Shown here piece by piece: positions 26,950 to 38,250 of a stretch of 64,000 nucleotides of DNA. A model generated the notes under the pieces. The model did not search any database and had not been told where the DNA came from. It was given only the letters and a program-made list of their open reading frames with translations. Position numbers and translations under genes: made by a program. The stretch is taken from positions 1 to 64,000 of the forward strand of contig NZ_JACSQJ010000007.1 of the NCBI RefSeq assembly GCF_014836665.1, written 5' to 3'. Origin of the DNA: Luteimonas colneyensis (GTDB taxonomy: Bacteria; Pseudomonadota; Gammaproteobacteria; Xanthomonadales; Xanthomonadaceae). Each line of letters starts with the position of its first letter. Within the stretch, counting starts at the first letter, position 1.

Positions 26950-28175
26950 GTCGCCTCCGTGGTGAGGGTTGCCGGCGGGCCGGATGGCTCCGCCGTGGAT
27001 ACCGCGATGTCGGCGACGTCGTCCAGCGGCAGCCGCAGGCGCAGGGTGAAACCCTGCCCCGGCCCCGTGTCCGCCTCGACCTCGCCCCCGTACGCCGCCA
27101 GCCGCTCGCGCATGCCGCGCAGGCCGTTGCCGGCGGTGAAGCCCTCGGCGCCGCGGCCGTCGTCGCGCGCGACCAGTCGCACCGCTCCCCGCTCCAGCGT
27201 GTACTGCAGCTGCAGCACGCTGGCCTGGGCGTGGCGGACGGCGTTGGTGATGATTTCCTGGGTGCAGCGCAGCAGCACGTGGGCGCGCTCCGGGTCCTCC
27301 ATCGGGAACGGACGCGGCAGGCGCATGTCCACCTTGAGGCCGGGCACGTTGCCGGCCAGCGGCTCCAGGGTGGCGGCCATGTCGATGGTCTCGTTGCCGC
27401 GGATCTGGCTGACCGCCTCGCGCACGTCCGACAGCAGCAGCCGGGCCAGGGTGTGGGCCTGGCCCACGTGCTCCTGGGCCTTGCCCTCGGTGAGGTGGTT
27501 GGCCACTTCCAGGTTCAGGCTGAGCGCGGTCAGGTGGTGGCCCAGCAGGTCGTGCAGCTCGCGCGAGATCCTTGTGCGCTCGTTGACGCGCACGCTCTCG
27601 GCCAGGAGCGCCCGGGTGGCGCGCAGCTCCGCATTCAGGCGGCGCTGCTCGTCCCGGGCCTGGGCCTGCTGGCGCGCGACCAGGCCGGTGACGAAGGCGA
27701 AGCCGGTGAAGCCGACGTACAGGCTGGCCTGCAGCACCGCCTCCACCCAGGAGAAATCGTAGCCGCGCACGTACACCGGCACGATCACGAACTCGCACAG
27801 CACCAGCAACGCCACGCCCTGCCACACCGGCAGGAGCCACGGCAGCACGCTGGCCACCACCATCAGCAGGATGCTGCCCAGGCCGCTCTGGCTGTAGTAG
27901 CTGATGGCGATCGCGCCGCCGGCCAGGCCGGCCAGCAGCACCCCGTCGACCGCCCTCACCCGCTGCCGGCCGAGGCCGCGGGTGAGCCAGCCGTAGCTGG
28001 CGCCGAACACCGCCCAGGCGATCCAGGCCTGCAGCGCGCCGGGCGCCGCCACGCCCACCACGCCGTCGCGATCGGGCTGCGGCAGGGTCACCAGCAGCAG
28101 CGGCAGGCCGATCACCGCCCAGGTGAACAGTCCCGCGTAGCGCAGCAGCCGGTTGTGGTCGAAGCGCTGGAACAT
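26946..28175 (-). CDS. NarL-family sensor histidine kinase (HisKA_3)
   Basis: Sensor kinase of 409 residues. The N-terminal half has about five membrane helices and little extracytoplasmic sequence, as in DesK-like sensors. The dimerisation/phospho-acceptor helix is TRISRELHDLLGHHLTAL, and the HATPase domain follows with QEIITNAVRHAQA and DDGRGAEGF. It overlaps its response regulator by four bases. The stimulus is not shown by the sequence; a membrane-state sensor is possible by analogy only. Confidence 0.9.
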   Translation of the reverse strand: MFQRFDHNRLLRYAGLFTWAVIGLPLLLVTLPQPDRDGVVGVAAPGALQAWIAWAVFGASYGWLTRGLGRQRVRAVDGVLLAGLAGGAIAISYYSQSGLGSILLMVVASVLPWLLPVWQGVALLVLCEFVIVPVYVRGYDFSWVEAVLQASLYVGFTGFAFVTGLVARQQAQARDEQRRLNAELRATRALLAESVRVNERTRISRELHDLLGHHLTALSLNLEVANHLTEGKAQEHVGQAHTLARLLLSDVREAVSQIRGNETIDMAATLEPLAGNVPGLKVDMRLPRPFPMEDPERAHVLLRCTQEIITNAVRHAQASVLQLQYTLERGAVRLVARDDGRGAEGFTAGNGLRGMRERLAAYGGEVEADTGPGQGFTLRLRLPLDDVADIAVSTAEPSGPPATLTTEAT

Positions 28176-28346
28176 GCCGCCATGGTAGGCGCAAGCGGCA
28201 CCGGGGCGACGGTCCGGAAGTCATGCCTCCGGTCACCCGCCGGATCGGCACCATGCGATAATCGCCGCCGTCGACCGCCGCGCGATGGCTGGCCCCGCCC
28301 CACCGCGCGCGACGTTGGCGTCATTGGCCACACCCCGGAGTCTGGA

Positions 28347-28943
28347 ATGTCGATTGTCGTCCGCGACGTGCGCGAGCACGAGCTGGATTCCGTCCTTGCC
28401 CTGAACAACGCCGCCGGTCCGTCCATCCTGCCGCTCGATTCGGCGCGGCTCCGGCATTTCTTCGACACCGCCGACTATTTCCGCGTCGCCGAGCGCGACG
28501 GCACGCTCGCCGGCTTCCTGATCGGCTTCGGCTCGCGTCGCGGCCACGACGGCAGCAACTTCCGCTGGTTCGCCGAGCGCCATCCCGACTTCATGTACAT
28601 CGACCGCGTGGTGGTCGCCAGCCGCCGCCGCGGCGGTGGCGTCGGCCGCACCCTGTACGCCGACATCCAGAGCTACGCGGAAGTCCGCTACCCGGTGCTG
28701 GCCTGCGAAGTGTTCGTCGAACACGACAGCGACACCGCGCGCATCTTCCACGGCAGCTTCGGCTTCCGCGAGGTCGGCCAGCACGTCATGCCCGACACCG
28801 GCATCCGCGCCTCGATGCTGACCAAGGACCTGTGCAGCTACGCCTGGGTCCGCGACCACTACGGCGACGACCTGCCCGACGTGCCCTGGCTGGCGCAGCA
28901 GCGCCCGCTCGGCGAGGCCCGCCTCGCGACGGGCACCCGGTGA
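28347..28943 (+). CDS. GNAT-family acetyltransferase next to minC
   Basis: A 198-residue acetyltransferase. The acetyl-CoA site is VVASRRRGGGVGRTLYADI, preceded by DFMYIDRVVV. Its stop overlaps the minC start (TGATG), so it is in the min operon; a GNAT gene next to minC is also familiar in related proteobacteria. A GATAAT preceded by TGC at 28254-28262 may be the operon's extended -10, but no good -35 is seen. The substrate is unknown. Confidence 0.78.
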   Translation: MSIVVRDVREHELDSVLALNNAAGPSILPLDSARLRHFFDTADYFRVAERDGTLAGFLIGFGSRRGHDGSNFRWFAERHPDFMYIDRVVVASRRRGGGVGRTLYADIQSYAEVRYPVLACEVFVEHDSDTARIFHGSFGFREVGQHVMPDTGIRASMLTKDLCSYAWVRDHYGDDLPDVPWLAQQRPLGEARLATGTR

Positions 28944-29731
28944 TGGCGAAGGCACAGGGCGCAGCGGCCGCCAGCTTCGAACCCGCGGGCGAACTCCGGA
29001 TCGGACAGGTCGGCATCGCCAACCTGCGCGTCCGCACCCTCGACATCGACCGCCTAGCCGCCGAGATGCGTGACCGCGTCCAGCGCGCGCCGAAGCTGTT
29101 CGCGCGCGGCGCCGTGGTCGTCGATTTCGGCGGCCTGCCGGCGCTGCCCGACGTCGCCACCGCGCGCGCCCTGCTGGACGCGCTGCGCGAGGCCGGCGCC
29201 CTGCCGGTGGCCCTGGCCTGGGGGAGCAGCGAGAACGAACGGCTCGCGGTCGAACTCGGCCTGCCGCTGCTGGCCAAGTTCCGCGCCCAGTACGAACCCG
29301 CGGGCGGCAGCCCGGCGGCGGACGCAGGCCCTGCCCCGGCGCCCGCGCCGCGCGCGGCCGAGCCGGCGCCGGCCGCCACCGCCACCGCGGCACGCGCCGG
29401 CGAACCCGGCCTGATGCAGGCCAGCGCGGTGCGCTCGGGCCAGCAGGTCTATGCCGACAACCGCGACCTCACCGTGCTGGCCGCCGTGGGCGCCGGCGCC
29501 GAGGTCATCGCCGACGGCTCGATCCACATCTACGGCGCGCTGCGTGGCCGCGCCCTGGCCGGCGCGCAGGGCAACGCGAAGGCACGCATCTTCTGCCGCG
29601 AGTTCCATGCCGAACTCGTGGCGATCGCGGGACACTACAAGGTGCTGGAAGATCTTCCGGCCGACCTTCGCGGCAAGGCCGTGCAGGTCTGGCTGGACGG
29701 CGACCAGCTGAAAATAGCAGCGCTCGATTGA
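28943..29731 (+). CDS. minC: Septum-site-determining protein MinC
   Basis: FtsZ assembly inhibitor that acts with MinD to block polar division. From ATG 28943 it is 262 residues. It has an N-terminal MinC_N domain (to about 115), an Ala/Pro-rich linker (about 118-150) and a C-terminal beta-helix with VRSGQQVYADNRDLTVLA and GSIHIYGALRGRALAG. The gene overlaps the upstream GNAT gene and is followed 23 bases later by minD. Confidence 0.93.
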   Translation: MAKAQGAAAASFEPAGELRIGQVGIANLRVRTLDIDRLAAEMRDRVQRAPKLFARGAVVVDFGGLPALPDVATARALLDALREAGALPVALAWGSSENERLAVELGLPLLAKFRAQYEPAGGSPAADAGPAPAPAPRAAEPAPAATATAARAGEPGLMQASAVRSGQQVYADNRDLTVLAAVGAGAEVIADGSIHIYGALRGRALAGAQGNAKARIFCREFHAELVAIAGHYKVLEDLPADLRGKAVQVWLDGDQLKIAALD

Positions 29732-29754
29732 AGCGCGCACACAGGAGAGAGACT

Positions 29755-30564
29755 TTGGCCGAGATCATCGTAGTCACGTCCGGCAAGGGCGGCGTCGGCA
29801 AGACCACCACCAGCGCGAGCCTGGCCTGCGGGCTGGCGCGCCGCGGCAAGAAGGTCGCGGTCATCGACTTCGACGTCGGCCTGCGCAACCTCGACCTGAT
29901 CATGGGCTGCGAGCGCCGCGTGGTGTACGACTTCGTCAACGTCGTCCAGGGCGAGGCCACGCTCAAGCAGGCCATGATCAAGGACAAGCGCTTCGACAAC
30001 CTCTACGTGCTGGCCGCGTCGCAGACCCGCGACAAGGACGCGCTGACCCGCGAAGGCGTCGAGCGCGTGCTGAAGGAGCTGGCCGACGACGGCTTCGACT
30101 ACATCGTCTGCGACTCGCCGGCCGGCATCGAGAAGGGCGCGTTCCTGGCGATGTACTTCGCCGACCAGGCGGTGGTGGTGGTCAACCCCGAGGTGTCCTC
30201 GGTGCGCGACTCCGACCGCATCATCGGCCTGCTCGACTCCAAGACCCGCCGCGCCGAGAACGGCGAGCCGGTGAAGTCGCACCTGCTGCTGACCCGCTAC
30301 AACCCCGCCCGCGTCGAGACCGGCGAGATGCTGTCGATCTCCGACGTGGAGGAAGTGCTGGGCCTGAAGACCATCGGCGTGATCCCGGAGTCGGGCGACG
30401 TGCTCAACGCGTCCAACAAGGGCGAGCCGGTGATCCTGGACCTGGAGTCGCAGGCCGGCCAGGCCTATGACGACGCCGTCGCCCGCATCATCGGCGAAGA
30501 GCGCCCGATGCGGTTCACACAGCTGGAGAAGAAGGGTTTCTTCAGCAAGCTGTTCGGGGGTTGA
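29755..30564 (+). CDS. minD: Septum-site-determining ATPase MinD
   Basis: Membrane-binding ATPase of the Min oscillator. The deviant Walker A KGGVGKTT, switch regions with DFDVGLRNLDLIMG and CDSPAGIE, and the C-terminal amphipathic helix FFSKLFGG are all present. TTG 29755, preceded by AGGAGAGAGAC, gives 269 residues and the canonical AEIIVVTSGKGG start. An earlier TTG at 29728 overlaps minC and is unlikely. Confidence 0.95.
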   Translation: MAEIIVVTSGKGGVGKTTTSASLACGLARRGKKVAVIDFDVGLRNLDLIMGCERRVVYDFVNVVQGEATLKQAMIKDKRFDNLYVLAASQTRDKDALTREGVERVLKELADDGFDYIVCDSPAGIEKGAFLAMYFADQAVVVVNPEVSSVRDSDRIIGLLDSKTRRAENGEPVKSHLLLTRYNPARVETGEMLSISDVEEVLGLKTIGVIPESGDVLNASNKGEPVILDLESQAGQAYDDAVARIIGEERPMRFTQLEKKGFFSKLFGG

Positions 30565-30567
30565 GGC

Positions 30568-30831
30568 ATGGGCATGTTCGATTTCCTCAAGGCGAAGAAG
30601 AACACCGCCTCGATCGCCAAGGAGCGCCTGCGCATCATCGTCGCCCAGGAGCGCTCGAGCCGCGGCGCGCCGGACTACCTGCCGCTGCTGCAGCGCGAGC
30701 TGCTTGAAGTGATCCGCAAGTACGTCAGCGTCGACGTCGACGCGGTGAAGGTGGACCTGACCAAGGACGGCGAGCACGACGTGCTCGACATCACCGTCGC
30801 CCTGACCGACGAGCGCGCGGCCACCGGCTGA
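30568..30831 (+). CDS. minE: Cell-division topological specificity factor MinE
   Basis: Stimulates MinD ATPase and drives pole-to-pole oscillation. The 87-residue protein begins [20 protein letters not shown], the membrane-targeting and anti-MinCD helix, followed by the topological specificity domain with LLEVIRKYV. It starts three bases after the minD stop. Confidence 0.95.
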   Translation: MGMFDFLKAKKNTASIAKERLRIIVAQERSSRGAPDYLPLLQRELLEVIRKYVSVDVDAVKVDLTKDGEHDVLDITVALTDERAATG

Positions 30832-30861
30832 GCGCAGCACGTGCCGCACGCCCCCACCGCT

Positions 30862-30965
30862 CCTGTAGGAGCAGCTACAGCTGCGACCGTCGCAACCCCG
30901 CTTCCCGGCGCAGGTCCGGAGACAGCTGCGGGGGGTGTGGTCGCAGCTGTAGCTGCTCCTACAGG
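30862..30965. repeat. REP-type inverted pair (GTAG-headed)
   Basis: Two exact 27-base arms in inverse orientation (30862-30888 and 30939-30965) separated by 50 bases. Each arm starts CCTGTAGGAGCAGC and contains its own small palindrome GCAGCTACAGCTGC. The GTAG head and paired layout are those of extragenic REP/REPIN elements of xanthomonads and pseudomonads. It fills the gap between minE and the next gene. Confidence 0.8.
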
Positions 30966-30981
30966 GGAGGTGGACGAAGGC

Positions 30982-31440
30982 GTGGGGGTGCTCCGGCTGG
31001 GCGACATCGCGCCCGGCGATGCCGCCGCACTGCTCGCGCGCCACGGGCTCGAGCTCGTCGCCGTCGACGACGACGCGCCGATCCCCGGCAGCTACTGGGG
31101 CGCGCCCGAGGCCGGGATCATCGGCGCGCGCGTGTACGCCCGCGCCGACACGCCCGTGCACTCGCTGCTGCACGAGGCCTGCCACCTGATCGTGCTGCCG
31201 CCCGAGCGCCGCGAGCTCGTGCATACCGACGCCACCGATTCGGTGCCGGAGGAGGACGCGACCTGCTACCTGCAGATCGTGCTCGCGGATGAGCTACCGG
31301 GGGTTGGCAGCGCTCGGCTGATGGCCGACATGGACGCCTGGGGCTACACCTTCCGCCTTGGCTCCACCCGCGCCTGGTTCGAACACGACGCCGGGGATGC
31401 GCGCGCCTGGCTGGCCGAACGCGGCCTGCCCACCGGCTGA
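30982..31440 (+). CDS. Uncharacterised HExxH-motif protein
   Basis: I do not recognise a characterised family. The 152-residue product has one striking feature, LLHEACHLIVLPPERR, an HExxH metal-binding motif near residue 65 with candidate third ligands among later His, Asp and Glu residues. There is no signal peptide or membrane helix. The open frame runs up to 30841, but that part translates the REP element, so I place the start at GTG 30982, with GGAGG 11 bases upstream; GTG 30970 is an alternative. Metal dependence is inferred from the motif alone. Confidence 0.6.
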   Translation: MGVLRLGDIAPGDAAALLARHGLELVAVDDDAPIPGSYWGAPEAGIIGARVYARADTPVHSLLHEACHLIVLPPERRELVHTDATDSVPEEDATCYLQIVLADELPGVGSARLMADMDAWGYTFRLGSTRAWFEHDAGDARAWLAERGLPTG

Positions 31441-31519
31441 CGCGACCTCACTTGCGGGTGCGCCACCCGCCTACTAGCCTGCGTGGGTTCGCGCCCCCGG
31501 GCGCCACCGGAGATGCACC

Positions 31520-33538
31520 GTGAAGCCACGCACCCGCCTTGCCCTCGCCGTCGCCGCCGGCCTGGTCCTTGCCGCCTGCTCCCGCGAGCCGTCCACCGCC
31601 CCCGGCCCCGACGGCGGCCCGTCGCAGGCCCAGCTGGAGAAGGAGACGGCGGACCAGTTCATCGCCCGCGTCAACGAGGAGTTCGCCCAGCTGATGCCGG
31701 AGTACACGGCATCGCAGTGGATCGCGTCGACATACAGCAACGGCGACAGCGAACTGGTCGCGTCCAAGGGCAACGAGCGCTTCCTGGCGCGCACCCAGCA
31801 GTGGGTGGAGCAGTCGCGCCGCTTCGAGGGCAAGGAGATGTCGCCGGCCACCGAGCGCGCGATCGCGCTGCTCAAGCTCGGCACGCCGATGCCGCCGCCG
31901 CGCGACCCCGCCAAACTGTCCGAGCTCACCGCGCTGGCCAGCAAGATGGAAGGCACCTACGGCCGCGGCGAGTACTGCACCGGCGAGGGCGAGGCCCGCA
32001 GCTGCCGCCAGCTCGGCCAGCTCGAGGACGTGCTGCGCAACGATCGCGACTACGACGCCCAGCTCGAGGCCTGGCAGGGCTGGCACACGATCTCGCAGCC
32101 GATGCGCGAGGACTACGTGCGCTTCGCCGCCCTGGTCAACGAGGGCGCGCGCGACCTCGGCTTCGCCGACGCCGGCGAGCTCTGGCGCGCCGGCTACGAC
32201 ATGACGCCGGCCGAGCTCGCCACCGAGACCGACCGCCTCTGGAACCAGGTCGAGCCGCTGTACGAGCAGCTGCACTGCTATACGCGCACGCGCCTGGAGG
32301 CCGAGTATCCCGGCAAGGGTTCGGTCAACGGCATGCTGCCCGCGCACCTGATGGGCAACATGTGGCAGCAGGACTGGAGCAACCTCTGGACGCTGCTCGC
32401 GCCCTACCCCAACGCCAGCCAGCTCGACGTCACCGGCGCGCTGGAGCGCCAGTACCAGGCGGGCCTCAACGAGCGCCTGACCCGCGAGAACGCACTGCTG
32501 CCCACCGACGGCCGCGTCGAGGTCGCGCGCGCGGCGCAGCTGGAGCACGCGAAGGCCATGACCCGCCAGGCCGAGGGCTTCTACACCTCGCTGGGCATGC
32601 CGGCGCTGCCGGAGTCGTACTGGGAGAAGACCCAGTTCATCAAGCCGCGCGACCGCGACGTGGTCTGCCACGCCAGCGCCTGGCAGATGAACGCCGACGC
32701 CAGCGACGTGCGCACCAAGATGTGCATCAAGCCCAACGAGGAAGACTTCACCACCATCTACCACGAGCTCGGGCACGTCTATTACTACCTGGCCTACGGC
32801 CAGCAGCCGCCGTTGTTCCAGAACGGCGCCCACGACGGCTTCCACGAGGCCATCGGCGACACCATCGTGCTGTCGATGACGCCGGAGTACCTGCAGTCGA
32901 TCGGCCTCGCCGAAGGTGCCGCCCCCGGCCGGGAAGCGCTGATCAATGCGCAGATGCGCATGGCGCTGTCCAAGGTGGCCTTCCTGCCCTTCGGCCTGAT
33001 GATCGACCGCTGGCGCTGGGGCGTGTTCGACGGTTCGATCACGCCGGACAACTACAACCAGGCGTGGTGGGACCTGAAGGCGCGCTACCAGGGCGTGGCG
33101 CCGGTGACGCCGCGCGGCGAGGAGTTCTTCGACCCGGGCGCGAAATACCACGTGCCGGGCAACACGCCGTACACGCGCTACTTCCTGTCGCACGTGCTGC
33201 AGTTCCAGTTCTACAAGGCGCTGTGCGATGCCGCCGGCCACCAGGGTCCGCTCAACGCCTGCAGCTTCGCCGGCAACAAGGCGGCGGGCGAGAAGTTCTG
33301 GGCGATGCTGTCCAAGGGCAACAGCCAGCCCTGGCAGCAGACGCTGAAGGAGCTCACCGGCGGCGAGACCATGGACGCCTCCGCGGTGCTCGAGTACTTC
33401 GCGCCGCTGCAGGAATGGCTGGTCGAGCAGAACGAGGGCAAGACCTGCGGCTGGCAGGCGCCCGTGGCGTCGGCAGCGCCCGCGGTCGACCGCGATGCGG
33501 TCGAAGGCGACGCGGCCGGAGACGCCACGGCGGGCTGA
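31520..33538 (+). CDS. Peptidase M2 (ACE-like) dipeptidyl carboxypeptidase lipoprotein
   Basis: Zinc dipeptidyl carboxypeptidase of the angiotensin-converting-enzyme family, known from Xanthomonas and shewanellae. The 672-residue protein has a lipobox LVLAAC near residue 20, so it is probably a periplasmic or outer-membrane lipoprotein. The catalytic motif is HELGH at 415-419, and Glu443 in FHEAIGD is the third zinc ligand at the family spacing. A short low-complexity tail follows the domain. It is transcribed alone. Confidence 0.93.
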   Translation: MKPRTRLALAVAAGLVLAACSREPSTAPGPDGGPSQAQLEKETADQFIARVNEEFAQLMPEYTASQWIASTYSNGDSELVASKGNERFLARTQQWVEQSRRFEGKEMSPATERAIALLKLGTPMPPPRDPAKLSELTALASKMEGTYGRGEYCTGEGEARSCRQLGQLEDVLRNDRDYDAQLEAWQGWHTISQPMREDYVRFAALVNEGARDLGFADAGELWRAGYDMTPAELATETDRLWNQVEPLYEQLHCYTRTRLEAEYPGKGSVNGMLPAHLMGNMWQQDWSNLWTLLAPYPNASQLDVTGALERQYQAGLNERLTRENALLPTDGRVEVARAAQLEHAKAMTRQAEGFYTSLGMPALPESYWEKTQFIKPRDRDVVCHASAWQMNADASDVRTKMCIKPNEEDFTTIYHELGHVYYYLAYGQQPPLFQNGAHDGFHEAIGDTIVLSMTPEYLQSIGLAEGAAPGREALINAQMRMALSKVAFLPFGLMIDRWRWGVFDGSITPDNYNQAWWDLKARYQGVAPVTPRGEEFFDPGAKYHVPGNTPYTRYFLSHVLQFQFYKALCDAAGHQGPLNACSFAGNKAAGEKFWAMLSKGNSQPWQQTLKELTGGETMDASAVLEYFAPLQEWLVEQNEGKTCGWQAPVASAAPAVDRDAVEGDAAGDATAG

Positions 33539-33631
33539 CGGCCACGGCGGGCGGGCGCGTCCGCGGCCTGGACGCCCCGCGCGCCCCGGACCCTCCCGCC
33601 CGCGCGGCCTCCTTTCCCTTGGCGGCGCCGC

Positions 33632-34882
33632 TCAGACGTGCCCGGGCGGCTCCGGCGCCGGCGGCACGGCCTCGCCCGCCGGGAGCCGCTTCACGTGGTG
33701 GCGCTCGAGCCGCCAGACCAGCCAGCCGGCGACGGTGAACGCCGCGGCCGCGACCGCGAGCGTCGCGGTCGAGCCGCTGACCAGCGGCGACAACAGGCCC
33801 GCCACCACCGCATTCAGGGCCAGGCTGGTGAACGCCTGCAGCGACGACGCCGAGCCCCGCTGCCGCGGATACATGTCGAGGATGGCCAGCGTCAGCACCG
33901 GGAACACCATCGCCACCCCGAACGCATTGAGCGCGATCGGCAGCACCGCCCAGGGCACGGTCGGCACGTCGACCAGGAGCCCGTAGGCCACGTTCCCCAG
34001 CGCCGCCAGCCCGCAGCAGGCGAAGCCGATGTTGACCTGCGTGGCGTGCGCCACCCGCCCCGCGACCCGGCCGGAGGTGAAGGCGCCGAGCATCATCCCG
34101 CCGATCATCGGCGCGAAGAACCAGGCGAAGCTGCGCTCGTCCAGCCGCAGCAGGTCGAGCACGAAGGCCGGCGCCGACGCGATGTAGAGGAACAGCGCCG
34201 CGAAGTTGAGCGCACCGGCCGCCGCGAGGCGCTGGAAGCGCCGGTTGGCGAAGATCGACAGGTAGTCGCGCAGCATGCCGCGCGGCGCCAGCGCCCTGCG
34301 GTGCTCCGGCGCATGGGTTTCCGGCAGCCAGGCCCAGGTGGCCGCGAACAGCAGCGCGGCGAAGCCGACCAGGAACCAGAAGATGTCGTGCCAGTCGCCC
34401 CAGCCCAGGATCCAGCCGCCGATCACCGGCGCGATCGCCGGCGCGATGCCGAAGATCATCGAGACCTGGCTCATCAGTCGCTGCGCGTCGTCGCCGTGCA
34501 GCACGTCGCGGATCACCGCGCGCCCCACGATGAGGCCCACGCCCGCGGACAGGCCCTGCAGCGCGCGGAACACCAGCATCGTCGCCAGGTCGTCGGCCAG
34601 CGCGCAGCCCACCGAGGCGGCGGTGAACACGAGCAGGCCGGCCAGGATCACCCGCCGCCGGCCCAGCGCATCCGACAGCGGGCCGTGCACCAGGCTCATC
34701 GCGGCATAGGCCACGAGGTAGGCGCTGATGGTCTGCTGCATCGCCAGCTTGTCGGCGCCCAGCGAGGCGCCCATGGCCGGGAACGCCGGGAAGATGGCGT
34801 CGATCGAGAACGGGCCGAACATCGACAGGCCGGCCAGCAGCAGGGCCAGGCGGCCCATGGACTTGGGGAGGTGCGGAGGCAT
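33632..34882 (-). CDS. Bcr/CflA-type MFS multidrug exporter
   Basis: Major-facilitator drug:H+ antiporter of 416 residues with twelve predicted membrane segments. The first helix with LSMFGPFSIDAIFPAFPAM, the loop VHGPLSDALGRRRVILAG and RALQGLSAGVGLIVGRAVIRD are diagnostic of the Bcr/CflA subfamily. ATG 34882 is chosen over a 35-residue Arg-rich extension because it directly precedes the first helix and follows GGAGGTGCGGAGG-like upstream bases. Substrates are not predictable. Confidence 0.9.
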   Translation of the reverse strand: MPPHLPKSMGRLALLLAGLSMFGPFSIDAIFPAFPAMGASLGADKLAMQQTISAYLVAYAAMSLVHGPLSDALGRRRVILAGLLVFTAASVGCALADDLATMLVFRALQGLSAGVGLIVGRAVIRDVLHGDDAQRLMSQVSMIFGIAPAIAPVIGGWILGWGDWHDIFWFLVGFAALLFAATWAWLPETHAPEHRRALAPRGMLRDYLSIFANRRFQRLAAAGALNFAALFLYIASAPAFVLDLLRLDERSFAWFFAPMIGGMMLGAFTSGRVAGRVAHATQVNIGFACCGLAALGNVAYGLLVDVPTVPWAVLPIALNAFGVAMVFPVLTLAILDMYPRQRGSASSLQAFTSLALNAVVAGLLSPLVSGSTATLAVAAAAFTVAGWLVWRLERHHVKRLPAGEAVPPAPEPPGHV

Positions 34883-34948
34883 GGGCAAGCGCCGGCACGG
34901 AGGCCGGCGCGGACGGGGGCGGGCCGACAAGGATACCGCCCGCCCTCC

Positions 34949-35016
34949 TGCAGGAGGGGCCATGGCCGCGACCAGGACCCGCGGCACGGCATGTCGCGGC
35001 CATGGCCGCTCCTGCG
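34949..35016. repeat. Second REP-type inverted pair
   Basis: Two 24-base arms (34949-34972 and 34993-35016) in inverse orientation with a 20-base spacer and a few mismatches. Each contains GGCCATGGCCGC with the flanking GAGG/GCTCC boundary seen in the other REP pair. It lies between the exporter start and the gcvP promoter; the promoter's -35 region falls at the end of the right arm. Confidence 0.7.
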
Positions 35017-35030
35017 AAGGAGCTGCGGGC

Positions 35031-35036
35031 TATAAT
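35031..35036 (+). promoter_or_regulatory. Consensus -10 (TATAAT) of the gcvP transcript
   Basis: A perfect TATAAT about 20 bases ahead of the glycine riboswitch. The -35 position (about 35008-35013) reads GCTCCT, far from TTGACA, and is inside the REP arm. Transcription should start near 35043. Confidence 0.65.
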
Positions 35037-35051
35037 CGCCGTCGCTAGACC

Positions 35052-35231
35052 CTCCAGCGGGAGAAGCCGCCCCCGGTCCACCGGGACGGCTGCCGAAGGC
35101 GCAACGCCCGTAATCGCTCAGGCCCACGTACCGCCGGTGGGGACAACTCTGGAGAGACCGGTCAAACCCGGCGCCGAAGGTGCATGGGACAGGCTCGCGC
35201 CCGTCCCGAACTCTCAGGCAAAAGGACAGAG
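35052..35231 (+). promoter_or_regulatory. Tandem glycine riboswitch controlling gcvP
   Basis: Two consecutive glycine aptamers. The first (about 35052-35144) has AGCGGGAGA, GCCGAAGGCGCAA, CTCAGGC and GGGGAC. The second (about 35145-35231) has CTCTGGAGAGACCG, GCCGAAGGTGCA, CTCAGGCAAAAGGACAGAG, closing a P1 stem of CTCT with AGAG. The arrangement, conserved joints and position 57 bases ahead of a glycine-cleavage gene are those of the cooperative glycine riboswitch, which usually turns expression on when glycine is plentiful. No clear terminator follows, so control may act at translation. Confidence 0.93.
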
Positions 35232-35287
35232 GGGCGCCCCGCGTGCGTGCACGCGGCCCTCCCGCGCCCGCCAGAGTCCCGACCGCC

Positions 35288-38173
<2,886 letters not shown>

Positions 38174-38250
38174 GCCTCCCCGCAGCTGCCGCCACGTCGG
38201 CTTTACGCCGCAGCCCACACCATGCCTGCTCCCCCGCGAAGGAGCAGCGC

